DNA of 64,000 nt from contig NZ_CP080332.1 of the NCBI RefSeq assembly GCF_019456655.1, positions 4,402,001 to 4,466,000 on the forward strand, read 5' to 3'. The position numbers and the translations under genes were made by a program. This document shows positions 47,304 through 63,597 of this stretch, one piece after another. Under the pieces are notes generated by a model. That model was not told the DNA's origin. It worked only from the letters and a program-made list of their open reading frames with translations, and made no database searches. Source of the DNA: Mycolicibacterium diernhoferi (GTDB taxonomy: Bacteria; Actinomycetota; Actinomycetes; Mycobacteriales; Mycobacteriaceae). Every line of letters starts with the position of its first letter. The first letter of the stretch is position 1.

Positions 47304-48584
47304 GCCCTCCACACCGAGGAACGCGGCAGCGGCATCGACCGCGTCCTGCACGGTACTGAATCGGAAGTCCTCGAACTCCGATCCTGCACCGATCACCATG
47401 CGGTCCGGGTCGACGATGAGGCCGACCTTCCCCCGCTCGCGCAGCGTCGTGCCCATCCCCGAGAGCAGATGTTTGGCCGCGTCGTCGATATCGTCGACCC
47501 TCGTGACGTCCAGGATGCCCACGGCGAACTCGTCACATCCCCGGTCGACCGTGCGCACCACCTGCTCTGCCCCGCAGAACAACAGATCGCCATGCACCTC
47601 GTAGACCCGGATGTCGTCTCGTGGCTCGTAGATCGCCCGCAGGGTGGACCGTGAATCGCGGGCCACCGTCAGGAAGTGCAGGCCGAGCTCTTCAGAAAGC
47701 TTGCGGCACAACAAGACCGACCGAACACTGTTGCCCCGGGAATCCAACAGCGGCGAGTAGGTGCCGATTCCGAGTTGGCCGGGCAACACCGCCAGGATCC
47801 CGCCACCGACACCGCTCTTGGCCGGCATGCCGACTGCACTGACCCAGTCCCCGGCGGCGTCGTACATGCCGCAGGTCACCATCACCGACAGCGTTCGGCG
47901 CACCACGGGGGCGTCGGTGGCCCGGCGGCCGGTCAGCGGGTTCATCCCGTTGCGGGCCAGGGTGGCGGCCATCCGGGCGAGGTCCGTCGCGGTCACCTTG
48001 AGCGAGCACTGCCGGAAGTACACGTCCAGGACCTCATCGGGATCGTCGTCCAGCACACCGAAACTCGCCAGCATGTAGGCGATCGCGCGGTTTCGGTCTC
48101 CGGAGGTCTTCTCCGATGCGTACACCTCGGAATCGATGTGCAGCCGGCGGCCCGCGAAGGCCGAGTAGTAGTCCTGGATCAGCGCGAATCGCTCGTCCGG
48201 CGAGGACCCTGGCACCAGCGACACCGCGGCGATGGCGCCGGCGTTGATCATCGGATTCTTGGGCCGCTTGGTCACCTTGTCCACGCTGATCTCGTTGAAC
48301 GCCTCGCCGGAGGGTTCCACGCCGATCTTCGCGTCCACGGCCGCACAGCCCACACTTTCCAGGGCGAGCGCGTAGGTGAACGGTTTCGATATCGACTGGA
48401 TGGTGAATTCGGTTGCCGCATCGCCGGACTCGTAGACGAACCCGTCCGATGAAGACAGTGCGACACCGAAACCGTGGGGATCGACGCGGGTCAGCTCGGG
48501 GATGTAGCTGGCCAACTCACCGTCGTCGACGCCGGCGAACTCGCCACGGACCTGATCGAGGTAGCGCTGCACCTGGTGGGACAC
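47292..48584 (-). CDS. glsA: glutaminase with C-terminal STAS-like domain
   Basis: The 430 residues begin with a serine beta-lactamase-like glutaminase domain: catalytic S-x-x-K in TIQSISKPFTYALALE, then PKNPMINAGAIA, and PAKSGVGGGILAVLPGQLGIG. It yields glutamate and ammonia. From about residue 320 a STAS-like domain follows (DDIRVYEVHGDLLFCGAEQVVR), which in other long-form glutaminases regulates the enzyme. The GTG start is 48584. It is not part of the M. tuberculosis order I recall, so it is a lineage-specific insertion. Confidence 0.93.
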   Translation of the reverse strand: MSHQVQRYLDQVRGEFAGVDDGELASYIPELTRVDPHGFGVALSSSDGFVYESGDAATEFTIQSISKPFTYALALESVGCAAVDAKIGVEPSGEAFNEISVDKVTKRPKNPMINAGAIAAVSLVPGSSPDERFALIQDYYSAFAGRRLHIDSEVYASEKTSGDRNRAIAYMLASFGVLDDDPDEVLDVYFRQCSLKVTATDLARMAATLARNGMNPLTGRRATDAPVVRRTLSVMVTCGMYDAAGDWVSAVGMPAKSGVGGGILAVLPGQLGIGTYSPLLDSRGNSVRSVLLCRKLSEELGLHFLTVARDSRSTLRAIYEPRDDIRVYEVHGDLLFCGAEQVVRTVDRGCDEFAVGILDVTRVDDIDDAAKHLLSGMGTTLRERGKVGLIVDPDRMVIGAGSEFEDFRFSTVQDAVDAAAAFLGVEGSDR

Positions 48585-48609
48585 AACAAGATTCTAGGCA
48601 ACCCGGCTG

Positions 48610-50511
48610 CTACGCCTGCGGGTACGGCGCGAAGCGCTGGTTGAACCCCGACTTGCGGAGGGCGATCTGGGCCGCCCGCTCGGCCGCCGTCACATACCGG
48701 GTGCCCGGCGGAAGTACCGAACCCAGTTCGCTGCGGCGGACCACCTGTGCGCTCACCGTCGGAAGGTGCGCCGCCTCGGGGTCGATGTCCTGGAAGCGGA
48801 TCGAGATGGTGCCCTGGTTCAGGCCGCCGGTGGACACCCAGTTGGCCACGCCGGGATCGCTGGGCGAGACGACGATCGTGTACGTGCTGCCGGCGGGGTC
48901 ATCGGCCACCGCCTGGACGTTGTTCAGACTGGTCTGCTCGTTCCAGTAGTCCTTGGTGATGGTCCAGTCATCGGTGACCGGGACGATGAAGTAGCCGGCG
49001 CCGGCACGATTGATGGTGATGACCAGCGCCTCGTCGTCGGCGAGCTGAAAGTACCCCGCGCTCTGCAATTGGGTGGCAAGGAATTCCGCATTGCGCGTCG
49101 GGTCCTTGAAGACGTTGGGTTCGATGCGCTGCCCGGTGGTCGGGTCCTTGGTCGCGACGGCCATGTACTGCGCCTCGCGCTGGATGCCCAGCGCCATGAT
49201 GACGGCGGTGACCGCGCCTCTGAGCACCGTCGGCACGAAGGGCAGCGGCGGCACCACCGACACCAGCGCCGTCAGCAGCTTGCTGCGCACCACCGCGGGG
49301 CCGATCCCGGGGATCGCGAAACCGCCCAACTGGCTGAACAAACTGTTCGGCGGGCCGCCGACCCGGGCGATCTCCAAGCTCATCGGATGCTGATTCGTCC
49401 AGTCCGACAGGGTGTTCCGGGTGGCGATCAACGTGGTGTCGGCCGTCAGCTGCAGGTGGTTCTGCCGCCCGTCGGCCGGCCTGGAATCCGCGGTGATGGT
49501 GAAGGTGCCGTCGGGGTTGATGACCAGTTTGTCCTTGGTCAGCACCGCGGCGGTGTTGCCGGTGAGACCGGTCAGCACGCTGAACGTGGTATCGGCGGGC
49601 AGATTGTCCAGATCGTCGAATCGGCCGGTGATCACGTACGACGATGCCCCGTTCACCCCCATGAAGCGGTAGATGGTGTCGGGGTTGTCGTAGAGGATGC
49701 GCGATGCCCCCACCGTCTGGCCGTACCAGGCGTGTGGCGGAGCGACCTGCATGACCACCGTGGGTTTGGCGGAGTTCAACAGCTGTTGCTGGAAAGCCGA
49801 GGCCATCGCGTAGGCGTTGACCGCCGCATCGAGGCGATCGATGTTCTCCTGGTCCGGGCCGTTGACGCGATCGAACTGCTGCTGCGCGGCGCGCAGGAAG
49901 CCGGCCCGCAGCACCACCTTCACCAGCTTGACCGGCAGGGAGTTGACGATGCGCTTCGCGAGTTTCTCCGCCCGCAGTTGGTCCGGGGTGCCCAACGGGC
50001 TGACCGGGGCCGCAGTGACGCTCGTCGTCTGACCGTCGGCCACCGATTCCACGATCTTCGCGGTGTCGTGGCCGACCTCCCGGCGCGCGGCCGCCAGCGC
50101 GGTCAGCGCCGCCGGGTTCTCGGCGGGCGCCGGCGGATCGTCCGACGAGCGGCGGTCCTCGGGGGTCGCGGCCGGGGCCTGTCTCAGTTCGTTGTCCGGT
50201 TCGGTGTTCGCACGCACCGCGGGTCGGCGCTGCGTCCGCAAGGAGCGTTCCGGGTCGCCCGCAGTCCGCACCGACAGTGACGTCCGGTCGGACGCCTTCC
50301 GTTGTGGTGGAGCCTTTCTCGCTTCTCGCGGCGCTTCCCGCCTGGTATCCGTGCCGGCGGACTCCCCCGAGTTCGAACTGCTCGACGCGCTCGACTCGGA
50401 ACCCTGATCGCCACTGTCGGCGGATGCAGCGCCCGACGCGATGGTCGCCCCGACGCCGAGTGCCACCGCAAGCGCGCCGACCCGTCCGATGACTGCTGCA
50501 CTGTGCACCAT
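48610..50511 (-). CDS. large secreted DUF1214-type protein
   Basis: The protein has 633 residues from ATG 50511. A signal peptide ends GAASADS near residue 32. About 120 low-complexity, Ser-, Arg- and Glu-rich residues follow, then a folded region. The C-terminal part (DDWTITKDYWNEQTSLNN, AGSTYTIVVSPSDPGVANW) fits DUF1214, a domain seen with DUF1254 in envelope proteins. Function is unknown. RRSELGSVLPPGTRYVTAAERAAQIALRKSGFNQRF closes the chain. Upstream, 50512-50757 holds no gene. Confidence 0.8.
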   Translation of the reverse strand: MVHSAAVIGRVGALAVALGVGATIASGAASADSGDQGSESSASSSSNSGESAGTDTRREAPREARKAPPQRKASDRTSLSVRTAGDPERSLRTQRRPAVRANTEPDNELRQAPAATPEDRRSSDDPPAPAENPAALTALAAARREVGHDTAKIVESVADGQTTSVTAAPVSPLGTPDQLRAEKLAKRIVNSLPVKLVKVVLRAGFLRAAQQQFDRVNGPDQENIDRLDAAVNAYAMASAFQQQLLNSAKPTVVMQVAPPHAWYGQTVGASRILYDNPDTIYRFMGVNGASSYVITGRFDDLDNLPADTTFSVLTGLTGNTAAVLTKDKLVINPDGTFTITADSRPADGRQNHLQLTADTTLIATRNTLSDWTNQHPMSLEIARVGGPPNSLFSQLGGFAIPGIGPAVVRSKLLTALVSVVPPLPFVPTVLRGAVTAVIMALGIQREAQYMAVATKDPTTGQRIEPNVFKDPTRNAEFLATQLQSAGYFQLADDEALVITINRAGAGYFIVPVTDDWTITKDYWNEQTSLNNVQAVADDPAGSTYTIVVSPSDPGVANWVSTGGLNQGTISIRFQDIDPEAAHLPTVSAQVVRRSELGSVLPPGTRYVTAAERAAQIALRKSGFNQRFAPYPQA

Positions 50512-50757
50512 GAAGCCGCCTTCTGCCGGTACCTGATCTTCGTTATAGCAGCGCCTCTGCGGCGCAGGGGCCGATCGGCCGATTCGACCGGCGGCCAGGC
50601 CGGTGCAGATCGGGGCGATCCCGCCGAACTCGGCCGCAGTCGGCCGTCCTTCTGCAGCTGTGGCTGGGCGGGCCCACGCCGGATCCTCCGGTCGGCGGCC
50701 ATCTGCGATGCACTGCTGCACGCCACCGACACATCGCGCAGCGGTGGGTGTGAGACC

Positions 50758-51399
50758 TCAGGTCGCCGAGATCTGGCGACGCTTCACCCGGGACCGGACG
50801 AAGAAGCCGACACTGATGACCACCACGGCGAGCACCAGGTACTGCAGCGTGGTCGCGTAGGGGTCGACGCGGTGCCAGTTCGCACCCAGCAGGTATCCGG
50901 CAAGGATGAAGGCCGAGTTCCAGATCAGGCTGCCGGCCATGGTCAGCGCGGTGAACACCGCGAAGTTCATGCGCTCGATGCCGGCCGGGATGGATATGAA
51001 GCTGCGGAACAACGGCAGCATCCGCCCGAAGAACACCGCCTTTTGACCGTGCCGCTCGAACCAGGCCTTGGTCTTGTCGAAGTCCGAGCCGTCCATCAGC
51101 GGCATCCTGGACACGATCTGCCGGATCCTGTCGGGCCCGAGCCAGGCGCCGAGCGCGTACAGCATCCAAGCCCCCAGAACCGAGCCCGCCGTCGTCCAGA
51201 CGATCGCCCCCAGCAGCGACAGTTCACCCAGCCGAGCGGCGAAACCCGCCATCGGCAGGATGACTTCGCTCGGGACGGGTGGGAACAGATTCTCGACCAG
51301 GATGGCCAGGCCCGCGCCCGGACCGCCGAGGTGCTCCATGAGTTCGACGGCCCAACCGGCCGGGCCCTCGAGCTGGTATGCCTCGTCTGGGGAGGTCAT
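50758..51399 (-). CDS. DedA-family membrane protein
   Basis: The protein has 213 residues from ATG 51399, with CTCCCC/GGGGAG-type spacing upstream. Features of DedA/SNARE-associated proteins: ENLFPPVPSEVILPMAGFAAR (re-entrant loop with Glu and Pro), FFGRMLPLFRSFISIPAGIERM (Arg pair) and NSAFILAGYLLGANW. Relatives flip lipid carriers such as undecaprenyl phosphate or phospholipids. The gap 51400-51557 to the divergent DNA-repair gene should hold both promoters. Confidence 0.92.
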   Translation of the reverse strand: MTSPDEAYQLEGPAGWAVELMEHLGGPGAGLAILVENLFPPVPSEVILPMAGFAARLGELSLLGAIVWTTAGSVLGAWMLYALGAWLGPDRIRQIVSRMPLMDGSDFDKTKAWFERHGQKAVFFGRMLPLFRSFISIPAGIERMNFAVFTALTMAGSLIWNSAFILAGYLLGANWHRVDPYATTLQYLVLAVVVISVGFFVRSRVKRRQISAT

Positions 51400-51557
51400 G
51401 CGGCAGTCACTCCTGGTTCGTCGGGAAGCATGGGATCGGCGCGGCGCACCGCCACCTGACCCCTGTACCCACGCAGGCACCCCGGGTGAACCCCGCCTGC
51501 CACATCGATGTCGGTTTCCCGCCAGTACTGTCCGCCGGTGGGTGTAAGGGTGAAGGC

Positions 51558-53054
51558 ATGCACGACGATTTTGACCGCTGTTACCGAGCCGTCCAGTCCA
51601 AGGACGCCCGGTTCGACGGCTGGTTCGTCACCGCCGTGCTCACCACGGGCATATATTGCCGGCCCAGTTGCCCGGTGCGCCCGCCGCTGGCCCAGAACCT
51701 GCGGTTCTACCCGACCGCGGCGGCGGCCCAGAAGGCCGGTTTCCGGGCCTGTAAACGGTGCCGCCCGGATGCGTCCCCCGGTTCGCCCGAATGGAATGTC
51801 CGCGGTGACGTGGTGGCCCGCGCGATGCGGCTGATCGCCGACGGCGCGGTCGACCGCTGCGGTGTCACCGGGCTCGCCGCCCAGCTGGGGTACACCACCC
51901 GTCAGCTCGAACGGCTCCTGCAGGCCGAGGTGGGGGCCAACCCGCTGGCGCTGGCCCGCGCCCAGCGCACCCAGACCGCGAGGGTGCTCATCGAGACGAC
52001 CGATCTGCCGTTCAGCGATGTCGCATTCGCCGCCGGGTTCAGCAGCATCCGGCAGTTCAACGACACCGTGCGGTCCGTCTGCGCCCTCACCCCGACCGCC
52101 CTGCGCCGACGCGCCCGCGCCCGCAGCCGCGACGAGGCCGTCGGCCCCGACGCGCTGTCCCTGCGGCTGCCGGTGCGCGCCCCGTTCGCCTACGAAGGTG
52201 TCTTCGGTCATCTGGCGGCCGGCGCAGTGCCCGGGGTGGAGGAGGTCCGCGACGGGGCCTACCGTCGCACCTTGCGGCTGCCGTCCGGGTCCGGTGTGGT
52301 GGCGCTGACCCCTCATCCCGACCACGTGCGATGCCGCCTGGTTGTCGACGACTTCCGGGACCTCGCCGCGGCGATCGCCCGCTGCCGCCGCCTGCTGGAC
52401 CTCGATGCCGATCCCGCCGCGATCATCGATGCGCTGGGTACGGACCCGCACCTGGGTCCCCTGGTGGCCAAGGCCCCGGGGCAACGCATCCCGCGCACGG
52501 TCGATGAGCAGGAATTGGCGGTGCGAGTGGTTCTCGGTCAGCAGGTCTCCATCAAGGCCGCCCGCACCCACGCCGGCCGGCTCGCCGAGACGCACGGGAC
52601 GCCCTTCACCGATACCGGGGGCGGACTGACCCGCGTCTTCCCCTCTGTCGATCAGTTGGCCGGGCTGGATCCGACCACCCTGGCCATGCCGGCCACGCGG
52701 CGCCGAACGCTGAGCACCCTGATCGCCGCGATGGCCGACGGCGACGTGGACCTGAGCGCGGGAGCCGACTGGAATCGGGCGCGAACGCGATTGGCCGCGT
52801 TGCCGGGCGTCGGGCCGTGGACCACCGAACTGATCGCCATGCGGGGTCTCGGCGATCCGGATGCCTTCCCGGTGACCGACTTGGGAGTCCGGATCGCGGC
52901 GGAGGCCGTGGGGCTACCGGCAGCCGCGGATACCCTGCTCACGCGAAGCGCACGTTGGCGCCCGTGGCGGGCCTACGTGACACAGCATCTGTGGACGGCG
53001 CTCGACCATGCGGTCAACGAGTGGCCGCCCCGCACGAATCGGCAGGAGAAATGA
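51558..53054 (+). CDS. alkA: Ada-AlkA fusion: AraC regulator and 3-methyladenine DNA glycosylase
   Basis: The protein has 498 residues from ATG 51558. The N-terminal Ada zinc domain has Cys in YCRPSCPVRPP and CKRCRPDASPG; one Cys accepts methyl from DNA phosphotriesters. An AraC-type helix-turn-helix follows (LAAQLGYTTRQLERLLQAEVG). The C-terminal AlkA domain has the helix-hairpin-helix LAALPGVGPWTTELIAMRG and catalytic Asp in DAFPVTDLGV. It both senses and repairs alkylation damage, like Rv1317c. It overlaps ogt by ATGA. Confidence 0.95.
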   Translation: MHDDFDRCYRAVQSKDARFDGWFVTAVLTTGIYCRPSCPVRPPLAQNLRFYPTAAAAQKAGFRACKRCRPDASPGSPEWNVRGDVVARAMRLIADGAVDRCGVTGLAAQLGYTTRQLERLLQAEVGANPLALARAQRTQTARVLIETTDLPFSDVAFAAGFSSIRQFNDTVRSVCALTPTALRRRARARSRDEAVGPDALSLRLPVRAPFAYEGVFGHLAAGAVPGVEEVRDGAYRRTLRLPSGSGVVALTPHPDHVRCRLVVDDFRDLAAAIARCRRLLDLDADPAAIIDALGTDPHLGPLVAKAPGQRIPRTVDEQELAVRVVLGQQVSIKAARTHAGRLAETHGTPFTDTGGGLTRVFPSVDQLAGLDPTTLAMPATRRRTLSTLIAAMADGDVDLSAGADWNRARTRLAALPGVGPWTTELIAMRGLGDPDAFPVTDLGVRIAAEAVGLPAAADTLLTRSARWRPWRAYVTQHLWTALDHAVNEWPPRTNRQEK

Positions 53055-53551
53055 TGGCGGGCATGCAATTCCGGGTGATGGAGAGTCCCGTCGGGACACT
53101 GACGTTGGCCGGTGTCGACGGTCGCCTGCAACATCTGCGGATGGAGGACCAGACCTATGAGCCGAGCCGGGCCGGCTGGCAGCTCGACGACACGGCCTTC
53201 CCGGACGCCGTGGAACAGCTGGTCGCCTACTTCGACGGATCGCTCACCGAATTCAGCGTGGATCTACAGTTCGGCGGGACCGAGTTCCAGCGCAGGGTGT
53301 GGGAGGCGCTGTTGACCATCCCCTACGGCGAGACCCGGACATACGGCCAGATCGCGCAGCAGGTGGGTGCTCCCACGGCATTCCGCGCCGTCGGTCTTGC
53401 GAACGGACATAACCCGATCGGCATCATCGTGCCGTGCCATCGTGTGATCGGCGCCAATGGCAGTTTGACCGGATACGGCGGCGGACTAGACCGCAAGAGA
53501 AAGCTTCTGAATATGGAAAAGAGCGCGTCGGAATTGGCCCTTTTCGATTAG
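53051..53551 (+). CDS. ogt: Ogt methylated-DNA-[protein]-cysteine methyltransferase
   Basis: The 166-residue suicide enzyme removes O6-methyl from guanine onto its own Cys in PIGIIVPCHRVIGANGSLTG (near residue 130). FQRRVWEALLTIPYGETRTYG is the DNA-binding helix region. It is translationally coupled to ada-alkA, and together they form the adaptive-response operon. ATG 53051 is used; an ATG follows immediately. The rrn terminator hairpin lies 58 bp downstream. Confidence 0.95.
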   Translation: MMAGMQFRVMESPVGTLTLAGVDGRLQHLRMEDQTYEPSRAGWQLDDTAFPDAVEQLVAYFDGSLTEFSVDLQFGGTEFQRRVWEALLTIPYGETRTYGQIAQQVGAPTAFRAVGLANGHNPIGIIVPCHRVIGANGSLTGYGGGLDRKRKLLNMEKSASELALFD

Positions 53552-53608
53552 AGAAAAAGAATAGCCGGATATTCTTCGGCCATTTTTTTCGTCCAGAATG
53601 CACAAATG

Positions 53609-53643
53609 CCGCGGCCCTCCAAACTGGGTTTGGAGGGCCGCGG
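53609..53643. terminator. rrn/ogt terminator hairpin
   Basis: CCGCGGCCCTCCAAAC (53609-53624) pairs perfectly over 16 bp with 53628-53643 around a TGG loop. It lies between ogt (plus) and 5S rRNA (minus) and so can end both transcripts. Confidence 0.85.
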
Positions 53644-53652
53644 GCTTAATGT

Positions 53653-53768
53653 GTGTTCGGCGGTGTCCTACTTTTCCACCCTTTTGGGTAGTATCATCGG
53701 CGCTGGCAGGCTTAGCTTCCGGGTTCGGGATGGGACCGGGCGTTTCCCTGCCGCTATGGCCGCCGTAA
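53653..53768 (-). rRNA. rrf: 5S ribosomal RNA
   Basis: The 5' end TTACGGCGGC pairs with the 3' end CCGCCGAAC. Internal segments GGGAAACGCCCGGTCCCAT and GAACCCGGAAGCTAAGCC are universal 5S loops. The ends are estimated from the terminal helix, accurate to a few bases. Confidence 0.93.
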
Positions 53769-53943
53769 CTTTATTCACCCGTTTCTGGGCGTCCCTCACC
53801 GATGGTGGGGGAAGTGTGTTTTGGTGGTGGAGTGTGTCAACCATTGCTGGTTGATGTGTCCGAGTGTGGTGTGGTTGCGGGCGTTGTTTGAATGCGTCTT
53901 TTTTCTTACACGTGTTTTATCTGCTACCCACGCGTGGTGGGTG
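53769..53943 (-). other. 23S-5S internal transcribed spacer
   Basis: About 175 bases of AT-richer sequence with long T/G stretches lie between the 23S 3' end and the 5S 5' end. No tRNA is seen. It presumably contains the RNase III processing stem. Confidence 0.7.
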
Positions 53944-58983
<5,040 letters not shown>

Positions 58984-59343
58984 ACAACCCATCCAAAGAC
59001 AGGTGAATTCGAATCAGAAAAATTCGATCAAACAAAAGACACCAAAACTGGCATCAAAAAAACAACCATCCCATGTGGCAGGAAGACGGGGAGTCCCCCA
59101 CCAAGATGGCCAAAAACAACAAACAAAAACCACCAAACACACTATTGAGTTCTCAAACAACAGACCAGATTGTGAAGAAGTCTCCCCTTCCAGGGCAACC
59201 CTGCCAGCTTAAACTATCTTGTCTGGCGAGTCAAGCTTCTCTGTCTCGCGTCTCCGCGGCGACTTCAAAAGATTAGATCTAGGTGCACCCCGAAGTCAAA
59301 TCCGCTGGTCAGAGGCTTAAAAGCGGCATCTGAGGCGATTTCC
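58984..59343 (-). promoter_or_regulatory. rrn leader with two promoters and antitermination box
   Basis: This 360-bp stretch holds no gene. Upstream promoter P1 has -35 TTGACT (59299-59294) and -10 TAATCT (59275-59270), spacing 18. The second, PCL1-like, has TTGACT (59234-59229) and TAAGCT (59211-59206), spacing 17. Downstream come the CAGGGTTGCCCTG hairpin and the conserved leader TGTTTGAGAACTCAATAGTG (complement of 59132-59161), the mycobacterial rrn boxA/RNase III region. murA read-through may also contribute. Confidence 0.8.
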
Positions 59344-60597
59344 CTAGCTTACCCGCTCGACCTCGGCGCCCAAACTGACCAGGTTCTCCACGAACAACGG
59401 GTAACCGCGATCGATGTGGTAGACGTCGTGCACCTCGGTATCGCCGTCGGCGACCAGGCCGGCCAGCACCAAGCCGGCACCGGCCCGGATGTCGGAGGCC
59501 CACACCGGCGCACTCGACAACTGCGGCAGACCACGCACCACGGCATGGTGACCGTCGGTACGGGCGTCGGCACCCAACCGGATCATCTCTTCGACGAACC
59601 GGAACCTCGCCTCGAACACGTTCTCGGTGATCATCGACGTGCCGTCCGCGATACAGGCCAGCCCGATGGCCATCGGCTGCAGGTCGGTGGGGAAACCCGG
59701 GAACGGCAGCGTCGCCACGTTCACCGCCTTGGGTCGCTCGTACTGCACCACCCGGAAACCGTTGTCGTGCTGGGTGACGGTGGCACCCGCGTCATGCAGC
59801 TTGTGCAACACCAGCTGCAGGTGCGCGGGGTCCACCCCGGTCACCGAGATGTCGCCGCGCGTCATCGCCGCGGCTATCCCCCAGGTCGCCGCCACGATCC
59901 GATCGCCGATCACCCGGTGCTCGGTCGGGTACAGCCGATCCACCCCGGTGATCGTCAACGTCGACGAGCCGGCACCGGATATCTGCGCACCCATCTCGTT
60001 GAGCATCGTGCAGATGTCGGCGATGTCGGGCTCGCGGGCGGCGTTGTAGATCGTCGTCACACCCTCCGCCAGCACCGCCGCCATCAGGATGTTCTCGGTC
60101 GCCCCGACGGACGGGAACTCGAGCTGGATCTCCGCGCCGCGCAGATGATCGGCTTCGGCAACCACACAGCCGTGCTCGATGTTGCATCTGGCGCCGAGCT
60201 GGCGCAGCCCGGACTGGTGCATGTCCAGCGGGCGCGAACCGATGGCGTCGCCACCCGGCAACGCCACCTTCGCCCGCTTGCCCCGGCCCACCAGTGGGCC
60301 GAGCACACACACCGAGGCCCGGAACTGCCGGACCGCGGCGAAGTCGGCGTCGTACTTGACCTCGTCCGGGGAGGTGATCCGGACGGTCGCCCCGTCGAGT
60401 TCGACGGTCGCCCCCAGTCCCCGCAGTACCTCCGCCATCAACGGAACATCCAGGATGTCCGGGCAGTTGGTGATCGTGCTGGTGCCCTCGGCCAACAGCG
60501 CTGCCGCCATCAGTTTGAGCACGCTGTTCTTTGCTCCCCCGACGGCGACTTCGCCCGACAACCGGCTCCCGCCCGTCACCACGAAACGATCGCTCAC
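59344..60597 (-). CDS. murA: MurA, UDP-GlcNAc 1-carboxyvinyltransferase
   Basis: The protein has 417 residues from GTG 60597 and catalyses the first committed step of peptidoglycan synthesis, transferring enolpyruvyl from [22 protein letters not shown] is the N-terminal substrate loop. In the active-site loop, [14 protein letters not shown] has Asp where most bacteria have Cys, so fosfomycin cannot alkylate it, a known mycobacterial trait. It lies directly upstream of rrn in the same direction. A longer frame to 60702 is unlikely because homology starts at the GTG. Confidence 0.96.
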   Translation of the reverse strand: MSDRFVVTGGSRLSGEVAVGGAKNSVLKLMAAALLAEGTSTITNCPDILDVPLMAEVLRGLGATVELDGATVRITSPDEVKYDADFAAVRQFRASVCVLGPLVGRGKRAKVALPGGDAIGSRPLDMHQSGLRQLGARCNIEHGCVVAEADHLRGAEIQLEFPSVGATENILMAAVLAEGVTTIYNAAREPDIADICTMLNEMGAQISGAGSSTLTITGVDRLYPTEHRVIGDRIVAATWGIAAAMTRGDISVTGVDPAHLQLVLHKLHDAGATVTQHDNGFRVVQYERPKAVNVATLPFPGFPTDLQPMAIGLACIADGTSMITENVFEARFRFVEEMIRLGADARTDGHHAVVRGLPQLSSAPVWASDIRAGAGLVLAGLVADGDTEVHDVYHIDRGYPLFVENLVSLGAEVERVS

Positions 60598-60679
60598 GCG
60601 GGCCAGTGTATGCACCCGCGGCACCAGTTGGAGAACACTGCGGCGACGATCCCCCGCAGTCCCCCGGTACGGTCTAACC

Positions 60680-61267
60680 ATGGCTGTGCACCTGACCCGC
60701 ATCTATACCCGGACCGGCGACGACGGCACCACCGGGCTGAGCGATTTCAGCCGCGTCTCCAAGAACGACGCCCGCCTGGAGGCCTATGCGGACTGCGATG
60801 AGACCAACGCCGCCATCGGCGTCGCGCTGTCCCTCGGGCAGCCCGACGAGCGCATCCGTCAGGTGCTGCTGCAGATCCAGAACGACCTGTTCGACGCCGG
60901 CGCGGACCTGTCCACACCCGTGGTCGAGAACCCCGAATACCCGCCGCTGCGGGTGCGCCAGGATTACATCGATCGCCTGGAGGCATGGTGTGACGAGTTC
61001 AACGAGGATCTGCCGACCCTCGACTCGTTCATCCTGCCCGGTGGCACCGCACTGTCCGCGCTGCTGCACGTGACACGCACCGTGACCCGCCGCGCCGAGC
61101 GTGCCGCCTGGCGGGCGGTGGATCAGTACGGGGATTCGGTGAGCCTGCTCCCGGCGAAGTACCTGAACCGGCTGTCGGATCTGCTGTTCATCCTGTCCCG
61201 GGTGGCCAATCCGGACGGTGACGTGAAGTGGAAGCCCGGCGGTGATCGGCAGAAGGCCGGCGACTGA
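60680..61267 (+). CDS. PduO-type ATP:cob(I)alamin adenosyltransferase
   Basis: The 195 residues have N-terminal [19 protein letters not shown] (ATP site), [11 protein letters not shown], and [23 protein letters not shown] with the Arg cluster, as in human MMAB and Rv1314c. It makes adenosylcobalamin and hands it to acyl-CoA mutases, so it can serve the mutase at 4497-6086 as well as any housekeeping methylmalonyl-CoA mutase. It is divergent from murA over 82 bp holding both promoters. Confidence 0.94.
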   Translation: MAVHLTRIYTRTGDDGTTGLSDFSRVSKNDARLEAYADCDETNAAIGVALSLGQPDERIRQVLLQIQNDLFDAGADLSTPVVENPEYPPLRVRQDYIDRLEAWCDEFNEDLPTLDSFILPGGTALSALLHVTRTVTRRAERAAWRAVDQYGDSVSLLPAKYLNRLSDLLFILSRVANPDGDVKWKPGGDRQKAGD

Positions 61268-61279
61268 GCGCCCTGCCGG

Positions 61280-61729
61280 TCAGGCCGAACGCCGGCGTCG
61301 CGCCCGCGGGGACGGCCGGGATTCCAGCCAGGATGTGAACGCGGTCAGCGCGCCGCGGTCCAGCGCCACCTCGTAGCCGCGACCGCGTTCGGGACTGACG
61401 TCGCGCAGCTCCAGGATCACGATCTCATGGGTCATGATGTCGAACTCGTCCCCGCGCGGGGAACGCCGCGCGACGACCTCCAGCCCCAGCCGGCTCAACC
61501 GGCGATCGGGCCACCAGCGCATGCTCGACAGCCGGTAGAACTCGGCCTCGCCACCCCGGTAGCGCAGCACCCCGTGCCGCCAACCGTGGCCGCCCTCGGC
61601 CGGATAGTCGCGCAGGATGGCCGCCGTCCCACCGACCTGGCGCAACTTCCACAACCGGTAGCCCAGCGCGACGACCGCCAACAGCAAAACGCCGACGAGC
61701 GCGACCATGAACATCATGGACGCGCTCAT
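61280..61729 (-). CDS. DUF2550 membrane-anchored protein (Rv1312-like)
   Basis: The 149 residues have one N-terminal membrane helix (MMFMVALVGVLLLAVVALGYRLW), then a soluble domain with GWRHGVLRYRGGEAEFYRLSSMRWWPDRRLSR and an Arg-rich tail. The DUF2550 family always follows atpC in mycobacteria; the gap here is 17 bp. Function is unknown, but it is likely transcribed with the ATP synthase operon. Confidence 0.9.
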   Translation of the reverse strand: MSASMMFMVALVGVLLLAVVALGYRLWKLRQVGGTAAILRDYPAEGGHGWRHGVLRYRGGEAEFYRLSSMRWWPDRRLSRLGLEVVARRSPRGDEFDIMTHEIVILELRDVSPERGRGYEVALDRGALTAFTSWLESRPSPRARRRRSA

Positions 61730-61746
61730 CGGCGTTGCCTACTTAC

Positions 61747-62112
61747 TTAGTCGAGCTGCCCGACCGCACGCAGCCGCGCGCGGCCCCAGGCGGCCGTCGA
61801 TGCGTTGTCGGACTCGGCGTCGCGCTTGGCGGCGTCGGCGTCGATCTCGGACTCGAACTGAGCGTTCTCCACGAGGAGACTCACCTTGCCCTCGGTCACC
61901 GACAGGAATCCACCGTCCACCGCGATGCGAAGGTCATCCTCACCGTCCCGCTCGACGCGCACCATGGCGTCGTCGACGAGCTGGGCCACCAGCGGGATGT
62001 GCCGCGGCAGGATGCCGATCTCACCGGCGGTGGTGCGGGTGAAGACGAATGTCGCCTTGCCCGACCACAACTCTCGCTCGACGGCGACGATTTCGACGTC
62101 AAGGTCAGCCAT
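61747..62112 (-). CDS. atpC: ATP synthase F1 epsilon subunit
   Basis: The 121 residues have the N-terminal beta-sandwich ([37 protein letters not shown]) and a short helical end. Mycobacterial epsilon is shorter than that of E. coli (about 138 residues), with a reduced C-terminal domain, which fits here. It is the last atp gene, 30 bp after atpD, and couples proton flow to catalysis. Confidence 0.95.
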   Translation of the reverse strand: MADLDVEIVAVERELWSGKATFVFTRTTAGEIGILPRHIPLVAQLVDDAMVRVERDGEDDLRIAVDGGFLSVTEGKVSLLVENAQFESEIDADAAKRDAESDNASTAAWGRARLRAVGQLD

Positions 62113-62142
62113 GGCACACCACCTTTCGTACTAGAAACCGGG

Positions 62143-63588
<1,446 letters not shown>

Positions 63589-63597
63589 CTACGGGGC

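Noticed and set aside
50512..50757. Possible small gene upstream of the DUF1214 protein
   Set aside because: Frames here are extensions or antisense of DedA and the secreted protein, with no start, ribosome site or conserved motif.
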